NCBI GenBank assembly: GCA_009746045.1
Contig: RPFO01000264.1
Coordinates: forward strand, 1,304,214 to 1,368,213
Reading direction: 5' to 3'
DNA from: Mesostigma viride
Lineage: Eukaryota > Streptophyta > Mesostigmatophyceae > Mesostigmatales > Mesostigmataceae
Length of the DNA stretch: 64,000 bases
Shown: in pieces, positions 54,136 to 64,000 of the stretch
How the letters are laid out: each line of letters starts with the position of its first letter
Position numbering within the stretch: position 1 is the first letter of the stretch
Program-made: the position numbers and the translations under genes
Notes under the pieces: model-generated
Seen by the model: the letters and a program-made list of their open reading frames with translations, nothing else
The model's database searches: none
Told to the model about the DNA's origin: nothing

Positions 54136-55753
54136 TTAAAATGTCCTCTTGTTGGCCAACTCCTTAGACATTATCTTATCCTTGATATGCTCTTCACATG
54201 CCTTCCAACTATAAAATATGGCTGGTCTACCCTCGCCCCCATCATGGGCCACTGCATAGTAAGGAAACCCAGATTGCCCACCCTTATTTATCCGTCGTAT
54301 GGGCATGTTACATAGTAGGCTAGCAGAAGCTGGCAAGCAGGAGGAAAGGAGTTCCCAGGGCTACCTCTAGGTGCAGTGACCTTTACCAAAAACGAAACGA
54401 GGAAGAAGAACAGAGTCTAACACAGCACACGCCCGAGCCTTCCGCAGAGCAAGGGCACATTACGCTCCTCCCCTACGCGGGGCACACAGAGGTAAACACC
54501 GTCAACATAGTCGGCAACAGCCAGACGGTATCCACCCCACGACCCGTTGCAGGTCAAACAACGATGGGCGTCTCCGCGACGTCCATTGGCACAAACGACA
54601 TATAAACACCTATAGAGAGCACAACATTTAACATAAACCCCCCTACGCGTGCGGTCCCGGAGAGAGGGCGAGCGCGCAAGCTAGCCTTCCACAGGCATAG
54701 CTCATAAAGGGATAAATCTAAACTAGGGGTCGTACCATCGTCAATATCGTCGATAACCCCTGAGCTGGCCGCCACCTGGTGTCGTTGAAGGCGAGCCCTG
54801 GCCGCCACTAGGTGTCGTTGAAAACAGGGGAAATGGCCGCTATTTGTCGATAGCACCTCACCACATGCAGGACCATGGCTGGCCCCGCCGAGTATCCCAG
54901 CCTGGCCGCTTGCTTTCTAGATCGTCGTTGACTCCCTTACGGGCTGGCCGCCGACCTGTCAGCAATCGTCGAATTCCGGAACCTCTATCTACACCAAGCT
55001 CCGCCCTGGTTTCCTAACTGGCTACACTAGCTCTCTCCGCGAGAGTTAGCTAGCCTTGCCGGCAACATTTACCTCCGATAACCAGTGTTACGTCCCAGCC
55101 CAGACTCCTAGTTTGAGCTACATAGCGAAAGATCTACCATGCCGGAATTAGGAAGATTCAAGGTGGCCTAATGCAGATTGCGCTTCACGACTGGGGTCGT
55201 GAGATATCTGGCACCGCGGCTTGATGCCAAGCTAATTAATACACACTTATAATGGCTAGCAAGACCAATTACAAATGGATAGTTGCCCCAGGTTTAATAT
55301 GAAGGCGTCATCGCACTTTATACATTCATCAAACCAAGAGGACGAGACTCTCGTCCTCGGACCAATTTCACCTAGGTCTGCCACTAAGCTGGCAAGGGGC
55401 GCCGACATGGCGCCGACCTTCCAAAGCATGCAGTCCACACAAGATCCTCGGGTCGACATCGACCCTCGCCTACAGAATCCACGCATGAGCACAATGTCTC
55501 AACTAGCTATAAAGTACGCAGCGCGGCGCGACTGCACCGGCCCCTAGAAGATACACGCATACAACAACCTAGGCCCAAAATAACTGGTCCGAATCACACA
55601 AACTGTCATAGTTCCATACAAAAGTCCTGACCAAGGGACAATTCCCAAATTAAGTCCCGAAATGAGTCCCAAAGTCCTACGGACTATGACAACAAGTCAA
55701 ACTACACAATTTATTCCATTGTTACGTCCGTCCGAAAGGGCCGGGACGTAACA
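54136..55753 (-). mobile_element. Truncated relative of the chromovirus
   Basis: Minus orientation: LTR 55753-55086 (668 bp, TGTTACGTCCC ... GGGACGTAACA on the plus strand), primer-site-like CTGGTTATCGGAGGTA, a ~750-bp leader, then the N-terminus of a viroplasmin-like ORF (54336-54136: YYAVAHDGGEGRPAIFYSW, then out of register after EEHIKDKI). The element is cut near 54180. The LTR is clearly diverged from 33725-34391 but shares end motifs and the short repeats around AAGTCCCGAAATGAGT. Confidence 0.75.
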
Positions 55754-56130
55754 TGGTCCTTATCCTTCGTGTAGAATGTAGTGGACCAGGGTGAATCTGT
55801 GCATCTGTAGGCGAGGGCCATGTCGGCCCGAGCATGGTGGACCGTCGGTGATCATTTATGCACGTCCTACCCCTCGTGTTGGCACTCGGCGTGAATTGAC
55901 ACATATAGCTAGGGTCATGGCAGTGTAGTAGTGTTTCCTTCGTTATCGTGGAGTAAACGGGTTTTGGTTGAATGGCCTATGGCATATTACAGTCGTACTT
56001 ATGTTAATGCATTGAGATCCAGTTCGTCACGTTCGTCTTTCACACAGGGATTAAGTAGAGGCGGCCTCACTAACTTAGGTAGTATTATTAGACGTGGGTT
56101 AGGTAGAGGAGGAGGTAGAGAACAAAGCCG
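55754..56130. other. Between LTR fragments; no gene recognised
   Basis: One open stretch (55931-56209) rich in Ser, Arg and Gly has no recognised domain and overlaps the next LTR fragment. Confidence 0.4.
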
Positions 56131-56305
56131 CAACACTATCATAATTCCATACAAAAGTCCTGACCAAGGGACAATTCCCAAATTAAGTCCCGAAATGAGT
56201 AAAAATTAAGTCCCGAAATGAGTAAGTCCTACGGACTATGACAACAAGCCAAAATACATAACTTATTCCCTTGTTGCGCCCGTGCCAAGGGTCGGGCCGC
56301 AACAA
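56131..56305 (-). repeat. Partial LTR of the chromovirus-related family
   Basis: Repeats the right part of the 55086-55753 LTR (from about 55610), with a small internal duplication of AATTAAGTCCCGAAATGAGT and end GGGCCGCAACA. Confidence 0.7.
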
Positions 56306-59198
56306 ATGTTTGCCGACGACGGAGGGTAGGGAACGACCAAATTTGGCTTGATGTCACCCCTCCTATGGATGACCCCATTCAATGTGTTGATGATTTGATT
56401 TTTTTTTTTGGCTCAAAAAAGTACCCATTTTGCGGGGAAATTAATAACCCAAACAAATGTGATTATTTTGACCATTTGAATAGCCCAGAATTTTTATAAG
56501 CCTGGGGGAACTTTGCAGGAATGTATGGGCAGCTAGGTCAGTTGGATAAGTGGTTTGTCTTGGGCAAAATATCTCATAGATAGCGTCTTTTTCTATTTTT
56601 AGCTCGCCACCGGTGCGTGGTTGGGGGTAGTACCCCCAACAAGTGGTGGCATGAATGTCCAAACATCATATTTATGGTACTCAATCATCACTAGATGGTT
56701 CCCAAGTGCATTGGAATTGATAGTTCATTGAAGTCAGTTTTTCAGGCTTTTGGACGTAAGTACGTGCGAGTCCGACTGTCGAGTCATGTTGACTCACTAG
56801 TGACCATTACAGTAGTATTGTAGTGACCAATTAGTGTAGATTGGTCCCACGCTGGGGACAAGCACTGATGTTTATGTAGGACTTTGTGTCAAACGCAATA
56901 CCGTTTGAATTCGGGTAGGCAAGGTAACTACTGACTACATGAGGGCACTGGGTAAATTAATAGCAACCTCGGACCGGACCTGGAAGGCTGGAAGCCTGGA
57001 ACAGGTGTTTGTACTTTGTACGTTTGTACGTTTGTACGTCTACCGCAACCGTGTCACGGTGCTCACGTACCGGGGCGTGGAGAAACAAACCACGCTGCAA
57101 ATTTTAGGTACCTAATACCTATGCCCGCCAGAATTGCCAGCACGGAAAGGAAGGCGCATTTATACACCATGACTGCGGCGAAGTCATAGAGTAATCTATT
57201 GTCATTGCTCGTTAGCTGTCTCGCAATGCTCTTCGCTGTCTAATCGGAAAATTTTGAATTCCGGTGGGCAAACTTAACTTGCGAGTTCTAGATGCACAAC
57301 TGAAAGGGCTATTTTCAGATTCTGTTACAAATGTTTTGTCGTTGCGCCCTTGTGTAGCAAGAACCGCATAGAAATCGAGGCCAGGCCAGGCCAGGACAGG
57401 TTAGTGTACTGTGGTGAAGGGACGAATTCTACGGTGTTTAGCGATCGCTGCACGGCAGGGCAGGACATCCTCTGTAGAGAAGGGCCTTTCCAGCAAGTGT
57501 GCTTTCCTGGCAAGAATCAGGCGCATGTTTTCGCAGAATGCTGGCGATTGCACGCCCGAAACAGGCTGTTGCGATAGGTAAGCGCCTCCGCCTAATGCGA
57601 CGCTGCGGTGGAATCAGTGGTCGCCTGGAAGACGCAGCTATTTGCCAGGCTGATTGCCATCAGCTTACGGTGTACCCTCCGCCAGGCGCGGCTTCCTTGC
57701 GGACAGAATACCTCTTGCAATAACTATTTTTGGCCACGCGGGCAGTACCGCGCACTATCTACTCCTGTTCTGGGCAAATTCCCCACATGTCATCCTGCCA
57801 TCTTGGAGCCAACTGGCAGGTCCCTTTCCGCAATGGTAGGCAAAAAGGGGCCATGCATAGGGCACACGTCCCCTGCTGGTGGGAATAGTGTGGCGTGCAG
57901 TGACGCCAATCCAGACTGAAATAATCCACAACGCAGAAATGGTTGCATGGATGGATGCATGGATGGTTGCATGATGAATGTCTGGATGGATGCATGGATG
58001 GATGGGAGCCTTTGATGCTGTGGCAACACCCAAGTGCGCCCGTGGCCTTCCATGGGTCCCTATTGTGGAGAAATTCGTGTTGGTTCGCAACTATGCTTTG
58101 CATGCATGGTATGCCTTTTTTTTTTTTTTTTATCTTCACGGTATGCCTAGGTTCGAGCAGTGCCCAGGTAGCATCTCATCCCACTAGCATGATCCCACGA
58201 AATAAGAGGAAACCCATGTTAACGTAAAGAAGCAAAACGTCAACGGCCGTGAGATACTATTTTGCCCAAGTTCTGTGGGAACAAGGTTGCCTGTGGATGG
58301 AAACTGAGTAATTGAGCTGAGTTGTGTGTAGGCGCCGAGCAGACGATGGACCTAGGATGGAGACGCCCACAGGGGTAGCGATGCTGATGTGCGCACGCCA
58401 TACGTAATAATTGGCAGCGTGTGCACCAAGCGAGGCAGGCCACATGGCACTTGCCATCATGGGCAGGCCACACGTGACACTCGCCATCATGGGGCAGGCC
58501 ACGTGATAGTTATCTGCGCACGGCCCATCATGGGGCAGGCCACCGGCCTTCCCTTTGTTCACAGGCATTCTCCCCTTTCTTCCTGGTTTCGCTCTGCCCT
58601 GCTCGCCTGCCCGCCCGCCTGCCCGCCTGCCCGCCTGCCCGCCTGCCCGCCTGCCCGCCTGCCCGCCTGCCCGCCTGCTCGCCTGCTCGCCTGCCCGCCC
58701 GCCTGCCCGCCTGCCCGCCTGCCCGCCTGCCCGCCTGCCCGCCTGCTCGCCTGCCCGCCCGCCTGCCCGCCTGCCCGCCTGCCCGCCTGCCCGCCTGCCC
58801 GCCTGCCCGCCTGCCCGCCTGCCCGCCTGCCCGCCTGCCCGCCTGCCCGCCTGCCCGCCTGCCCGCCCGTCTGCCTGCCTGCCTGCCCGCCCTCCCGCCC
58901 GCCCATCTGCCTGCCCCCCCCCCCACCCGCCCGCCCGTCTGCCTGCCCGCCCGCCCGCGCCTCTTATATAGAATAGTCATCCCGCGTTGGCCTGCATTCA
59001 TGATGTACCCCCATATGCCCGCACACGCTCTGCCTGCTTACCCCCTCCCCCATCTGCGCGCACCCTTGCTTCACTAGCCAGAACGGGGTGGTCGGCTACG
59101 CCCCAGTTTGCCCGCATTCCCTGATTCTGTCGCCCCCCTGTGTGCCCGCGCCCCTGTTCTGTTCCGCCCGCGTTTTACTCTGCGCGATTGCGTGCCAG
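56306..59198. other. Intergenic or upstream part of the PP2C gene
   Basis: No exon can be called with confidence. Earlier PP2C exons should lie here, because the first visible exon starts in phase 2. Simple repeats present: GTACGTTT (57015-57040), GGATGGATGCAT (57943-58005), and a ~35-bp unit around CATCATGGGGCAGGCCAC (58435-58545). Confidence 0.45.
58600..58960. repeat. Octamer minisatellite GCCTGCCC
   Basis: Around 40 units of CCCGCCTG with occasional CTCG variants and one-unit shifts. Pure pyrimidine-rich GC strand. Open frames across it are repeat artefacts. Confidence 0.95.
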
Positions 59199-59329
59199 TG
59201 AGGACGGGTCGGTCAGCTACGGCTACTCGCTGCTGCGTGGCAAGCGCGCGTCGATGGAGGACTTCCACGAGGCGCAGTTCAAGGAGTGTGCCGGCGGCGA
59301 GAAGGTTGCCTTCTTTGGCGTGTTCGACG
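59199..59329 (+). CDS. PP2C-type protein phosphatase, first visible exon
   Basis: 131 bp between an acceptor (GTGCCAG) and donor GTAAGC. Encodes SVSYGYSLLRGKRASMEDFH ... KVAFFGVFDG, with PP2C motif 1 (R-A-S-M-E-D, phosphate and metal binding) and the start of the VFDGHGG metal-binding motif. PP2C enzymes are Mn/Mg-dependent Ser/Thr phosphatases. The wording is closest to plant PP2Cs of the soluble, non-ABA-coreceptor type (from memory). Starts in phase 2, ends in phase 1, so an upstream exon exists. Confidence 0.9.
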
Positions 59330-60098
59330 GTAAGCACTCGCCCAATGTGGGCATGCATGTTCGACGGTAGGCACCCCCCACCCCTTGTGCGCATAGGTGT
59401 TCGACGGCGGGCGGGCGATATTCCGTACTGTCCCTCGCCTCTCTTGGCTCCCTGTGCGCATAGGTGTTCGACAGTAGGCTTGCCCTCTGACCCACCCCTT
59501 GTGTGCGGGCGCTTTGGATGGCACACTCCCTCTTTGGGCTGGACCACATATATTGTCTAATTGATAAATATGTATGCACGGCAAGTGTGCGGGTCTCCCC
59601 CTAATATCCCCCCCCCCCCCCCCCCCCACACACATGTGGTGTGCCCTTCCCTGCTTACATATGGTATGCCCTTGCCTGCTTACACCGGCCCTCTCCATGC
59701 CTTCGTTAGCCCCTTGGCTGGTTCGTGGACTCTGCGTGCCTCTTGTCCTGCCTGCTGCGCGTGGCTCCATTGTTTGGTTTGCTTACAAGGCATGGGGGGG
59801 GACAAGAAATGGCCTGGCCTAATCTCATGGTGTTCTTCCCTCGTGGTGTGGCTATTATAAGTTCCTCATGCGCGTGGTTTATCCCATGTGCGTGGCTACT
59901 GTACTTGTTTTTATATTGTACTCTTGTCATTTTGTTATTTTATAATTTTGTGACTTTGTTGTTTTGTTATTTTATTACCACTATTTTGTTATTGTTTTAT
60001 TGTGTTCTTTTATTATATATTACTACTAAGATTTAGTAAATTTGTTTTGTTATTATTATTGTGTTATTTTCTTTTTTTGTGTGATTGACGCGTGCCAG

Positions 60099-60197
60099 GT
60101 CACGGCGGGCCCCGCGCGGCCGAGTACATCAAGAGCCACCTGTTCCAGAATCTGCTGCGCCACCCGGCCTTCCCCAGCGACCTGCAGAAGGCCATCA
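60099..60197 (+). CDS. PP2C exon 2 (visible)
   Basis: 99 bp, acceptor GTGCCAG and donor GTAAGT. It completes the FDG-HGG motif across the intron ([20 protein letters not shown] ... DLQKAI). Phase 1 at both ends. The upstream intron is 769 bp and contains a poly-C run (about 59611-59627). Confidence 0.92.
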
Positions 60198-60949
60198 GTA
60201 AGTGAAGCGTTGTAGTCAGCAAGTGGCCACATGCTAACTGTTGGTGCACGAGGCATGGGTGATTGGGCCGTTGCGGAAGCTGGTAGTCAGCGAGTGCGCC
60301 GGTGCTGCTATAGGCCATGTGCGAGAGGGGCGGTGCTGCTATGGGCCACTTTTATTGTGTTGCACTCCCTGGGTAGAGCATTTCTGTAACAGGCAGAGAG
60401 GAAGCGGATGGGCCATGGCTGCAGAAATCCTACCGTACGGTCGCGGTCACGAGAGGGGCGGCGCGGGAATCGTACAGTCCATTGCCGTACGATCTTACAA
60501 TGCGCTTGGTTTCGGAGGTCCTGCAAGACACGTCAGACTCATAACGAATTGGTGAAGAAAGATTCAAGTAGCACTAGTCCAGACGAAGCTAATACTACTG
60601 AGCTCATACTGAATTGTGTAAGTAGCAAGACAATTTGGGGGCTTTTCCCTCAGGTGCCGTGTTTCTGGATGCCCCTGTTCCCACCTGTGTGGGCATGGTG
60701 CCTGGGTAGCATGCGTGCCACCACGCATGCACAGGATGTGTGCGTGTGCTTGTACCGCATGCACAGGACGCGTGCTTGCCTCACCGTGCATGGCCTACAG
60801 TCAATAACCCACATGCCGAGGCCGAGCCTGCGCCCGGCATGGCCTGCCACAAACAATGACAACCGCATGTCCACCTGGTTGTTAGTGGTGGTTTTCGTGC
60901 ATCGTGTGGGTGTGGCCTATTTCTGGCGGCGGCCCCGTGGGGATGTCTC

Positions 60950-61053
60950 CCTCCCTCTCTCCTTCCTCTCTCCCTCCCTCTCTCCCTCCCTCTCTTCCTC
61001 TCTCTCTCCCTCCCTCTCTCTTTCTCTCTCTGTCTACTCTCTCCCTCCCTCTC

Positions 61054-61130
<77 letters not shown>
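60950..61130. repeat. CT-rich then CA microsatellite in PP2C intron
   Basis: (CTCC/CT)n from about 60950 followed by (CA)n to 61130, then CTG repeats to about 61155. Polypyrimidine-rich tract within the 1,082-bp intron. Confidence 0.92.
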
Positions 61131-61131
<1 letters not shown>

Positions 61132-61279
61132 CTGCTACTGCTGCTGCTGCTGCTGTTAGCACTGTTGCTTCTGCTGGTGGTGCTGCTGCTAAGCTGCTTC
61201 CTTCTTACTGCTGCTGCCTGGCTTGCTCCCTCGCTGGTTGCCTCGTCGCCGTGTCCCCCTCGGCTCCCCCCATCGCCAG

Positions 61280-61438
61280 CCGAGGTGTACGTGCAGACGG
61301 ACAAGAACTACATGTGCAGTGACAGCGGGATGAACCGTGACGACGGCTCCACGGCCGCCACGGCGCTGCTGGTGGGCAAGCGCCTGCTGGTCGCCAACGT
61401 GGGTGACTCGCGAGCCGTCATGAGCCGCGCGGGCAAAG
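61280..61438 (+). CDS. PP2C exon 3 (visible)
   Basis: 159 bp, acceptor CGCCAG and donor GTGGGG (weaker). Encodes [34 protein letters not shown] and [13 protein letters not shown]: the GSTA and GDSRAV PP2C motifs, with the Asp involved in metal coordination. Phase 1 at both ends. Confidence 0.92.
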
Positions 61439-62265
61439 GTGGGGCGCCCTGCCTGCTGTGCTGATTCTTTCATGTTCATGGGGATGAGCATGAAGCTGCT
61501 TGTCTGTGTTGAGCCGCGCATGCAATGGTGGGGGGTCATGCCTTCCATAACGGCGGTGGTAGCGCTCATCAACAGGCGAAGCGCCCTGCCTGCCGTGCTT
61601 ATGCATGGGTGGGAGCACGAAGCTGCTTGTCTGTCATGGGGTGCGTTGTCGGGATTGTCGAACATCCGCGCTGGGGTTTCGGGGTGCGGTCTTCTTTCAT
61701 CCAGGCTGTCTGATTAGTTATGACTCAAATTTTAGCCTAACCTAACAAATACCTAACAAAATTGTAACGTGAAATTGGAGCACAGCAGTACACCCCCCTA
61801 TTCACGTTTAAGAATCCCAGGTTGAAGATTCCGAGACCCTGGATTTCGGAATTTGGGATTAAGATTTAAGGGTGGTGTTGGGCACAAGATCTTAGAGTAG
61901 GTACAAAGGCTACTCAAGTACACCCCTGGCTAGGCTTCACGTTGAAGAATCTTAGGTCAAATATGAGCCCTGGATTAGCTCCCTGCTTTAAGAACACAGT
62001 CCTGGGTCGGTCGCATCCCATTCTTGAATGTCAAGTGGGGAGTGTAGTGATTCCTTAGGTGCCCCCCGCGATCGCATCACGCTTCGCCACCGTAATTTGG
62101 GGCGCTTGGCGCATGTGACCAGAGACTATGCATCCAGTCAAGAAAAAGGGCAAAAACCGCTTGGTTGGATTTGTGTCCTTGCAGCGTTGCCTTTCAGAGT
62201 GGCGGCCTTGCGAAGATGGATAGCCTTGCAAAGGGCCTTTATACCCGTGCAACCTTAAACTGGTG

Positions 62266-63000
62266 TATGCCTTCTACTGATGTATGCCTTCTGCTGGTGT
62301 ATGCCTTTTACTGGTGTATGCCTTCTACTGGTGTATGCCTTCTGCTGGTGTATGCCTTTTACTGGTGTATGCCTTCTGCTGGTGTATGCCTTCTGCTGGT
62401 GTATGCCTTCTGCTGGTGTATGCCTTCTGCTGGTGTATGCCTTCTGCTGGTGTATGCCTTCTGCTGGTGTATGCCTTCTGCTGGTGTATGCCTTCTGCTG
62501 GTGTATGCCTTCTGCTGGTGTATGCCTTCTGCTGGTGTATGCCTTCTGCTGGTGTATGCCTTCTGCTGGTGTATGCCTTCTGCTGGTGTATGCCTTCTGT
62601 TGGTGTATGCCTTCTGCTGGTGTATGCCTTCTGCTGGTGTATGCCTTCTGCTGGTGTATGCCTTCTGCTGGTGTATGCCTTCTGCTGGTGTATGCCTTCT
62701 GCTGGTGTATGCCTTCTGCTGGTGTATGCCTTTTACTGGTGTATGCCTTCTGCTGGTGTATGCCTTCTGCTGGTGTATGCCTTCTGCTGGTGTATGCCTT
62801 CTGATGGTGTATGCCTTCTGCTGGTGTATGCCTTCTGCTGGTGTATGCCTTCTGCTGGTGTATGCCTTCTGCTGGTGTATGCCTTCTGCTGGTGTATGCC
62901 TTCTGCTGGTGTATGCCTTCTGCTGGTGTATGCCTTCTGCTGGTGTGTGCCTTCTGCTGGTGTGTGCCTTCTGCTGGTGTATGCCTTCTGCTGGTGTATG
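62266..63000. repeat. 17-bp minisatellite in PP2C intron
   Basis: About 43 units of TATGCCTTCTGCTGGTG, highly homogeneous with a few variants (TTTTAC, GATGG, GTGTGCC). It fills about 40% of the 1,804-bp intron. All forward frames stay open because no stop arises in 51 bp. Confidence 0.95.
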
Positions 63001-63242
63001 GCATCCTTTGCTGTGCGGGTGCTTTGCTGAGGTTTGAGATTGTCGCGCTGGAGCTTGGTCTGGCTTGGGGCATGGGATCCCCCGCATGGATGCATTCCTG
63101 GTTTTCCTCTCATGTCTTCATTGCGTTGCTTTGTTGGTGCTTGCTTGGGGTTCTGCTTCTGGGGTCCGCCTGGAGCTCTGTCTGGCGTGCCTGCTTGGCA
63201 CGCATGCTGTGTGTGGGCATGTATGCTGTGTCGGCGTCACAG

Positions 63243-63329
63243 CGGTGGCCATGTCAGTCGACCACAAGCCCAACCGGCTGGACGAGAGGCAGCGCATCGA
63301 GAAGGCGGGGGGGGCGGTGCTCTGGGCAG
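63243..63329 (+). CDS. PP2C exon 4 (visible)
   Basis: 87 bp, acceptor GTCACAG and donor GTGAGC. Encodes [20 protein letters not shown] then [10 protein letters not shown], the DHKP/ERxRIxxAGG block. The next expected block (TWRVGG, SRAFGD) is not in the window, so the gene continues rightward. Phase 1. Confidence 0.92.
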
Positions 63330-63339
63330 GTGAGCGCGC

Positions 63340-63535
63340 ACTGTGTGTGTGTTTCTGCGCGCGTGTGTGCATGTGTCTTTGCGTATGTGTGTGTGTTTGT
63401 GTGTGTGTGTCTATGCGTGTGTGTATGTATGTTTGTGTGTGTGTGTCTATGCGTATGTGTGTGTATGTTTATGTGTGTGTCTATGCGTGTGTGTGTGCGT
63501 GCTTGGGTGCACGCGTTAGTGTGTGAGTGTGTGCC
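63340..63535. repeat. GT-rich microsatellite in the last visible intron
   Basis: Imperfect (GT)n with GTGTCTATGCGT and GTGTATGTTT sub-repeats, just after exon 4. Confidence 0.9.
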
Positions 63536-63689
63536 TGTGCGTTTTCCAGAACAGGGCAGGTGAGCGTGCGCTGTCAACCACAATATAGTGACCAGAGGTC
63601 CCATCCTCCAGGCCTCCAGTGTCAAGTCTGCTGCTCACCACGCGGTGTAAAGAGGGGCGCCAGATCCTCCCTTACCAATATTACCCAAA

Positions 63690-63870
63690 CCAGCTGTCCT
63701 AGCATTAATGCGCAAGCCAGTAGTCCTAAGCTTTCCTGAGCCTGTAACTAGCGTCCGTGCCCAAGCCAGTAATCCTAGCACCTCTGCCCGATCCAGTTGT
63801 CCTAGCATCCGTGCCTACACCGCTAGTGCTAGCATCCGTGCCTGCACCGCTTGTGCTAGCACAGCTCCTG
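63690..63870. repeat. ~30-bp imperfect tandem repeat in the last intron
   Basis: Variants of CCTAGCATCCGTGCC and GCTAGTGCTAGCATCCGTGCC, about four to five units. The rest of 63330-64000 shows no exon. Confidence 0.75.
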
Positions 63871-64000
63871 GTCTTCTCTTCCGATGCAGCGCTGTGGTAT
63901 CTCATTGCCACCGCCTAGCAGCAGGTGGGTTGTGCTCGTGGTTGTGCTCCATGTCACCAGCTATGCCGCTCTGCCAACGAGGCTGTTGCCAACTGCTGCC

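Noticed and set aside
58389-59001. Pro/Cys- and Gly/Arg-rich open frames
   Set aside because: They are translations of the GCCTGCCC octamer repeat; no start context or domain.
62165-63113. Long open frames of ~250-290 residues on both strands
   Set aside because: They are translations of the 17-bp minisatellite within a PP2C intron; 51 bp without a stop keeps every frame open.

Overview
The window looks like repeat-rich nuclear DNA of a green alga. The only clear host gene is a spliced PP2C phosphatase at the right end (59199 to beyond the window). It has plant-type PP2C motifs, GT-AG introns all in phase 1, and long introns full of microsatellites. I cannot name the species. Nearly everything else is transposable elements nested inside one another.

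Region 1 (1-18870) is a decayed Ty3/gypsy element. Its pol reading frame begins with a complete cytosine-5 DNA methyltransferase (669-1830) that continues in frame into reverse transcriptase (12003-13492), then RNase H, integrase and a C-terminal PHD finger (to about 17444). It was split by a 10.2 kb copia-type element on the minus strand (1831-11997, 5-bp target duplication GCAGG) and by a 1.8 kb foldback element (14508-16338, duplication CCCTG). The copia element carries a 1.8 kb TIR element (4878-6642).

Region 2 (about 18870-53080) is one 5'-truncated LINE, cut twice. First, a second copia-type element lies on the minus strand (19413-32303, duplication ACATG). It holds a gag-only LTR element (26584-29787) flanked by an 89-bp direct repeat, and a scrambled inverted piece of its own LTR and 5' ORF (24879-25910) flanked by a ~103-bp direct repeat. 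Second, an 18.8 kb DNA transposon (32630-51419, 3-bp duplication TTG) has inverted 173-bp tandem arrays near both ends. It encodes two divergent genes: a DUF7869-like putative transposase with a Tudor-like tail, and a PHD-finger/polyglutamine protein. An RT-less chromovirus (33725-42037, duplication TATGA) sits in its left array. Removing the copia element and the DNA transposon restores the LINE reading frame across both sites.

Region 3 (53081-59198) holds LTR debris and unassigned sequence. Region 4 (59199-64000) holds four PP2C exons separated by introns with minisatellites.

A theme across unrelated elements is capture of chromatin writers and readers: DNA methyltransferase, two PHD fingers, a chromodomain and a Tudor-like domain. 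The methyltransferase-RT-integrase-PHD element and the large DNA transposon are the strongest candidates for something undescribed. Domain calls are from motifs read by eye; no search was run.
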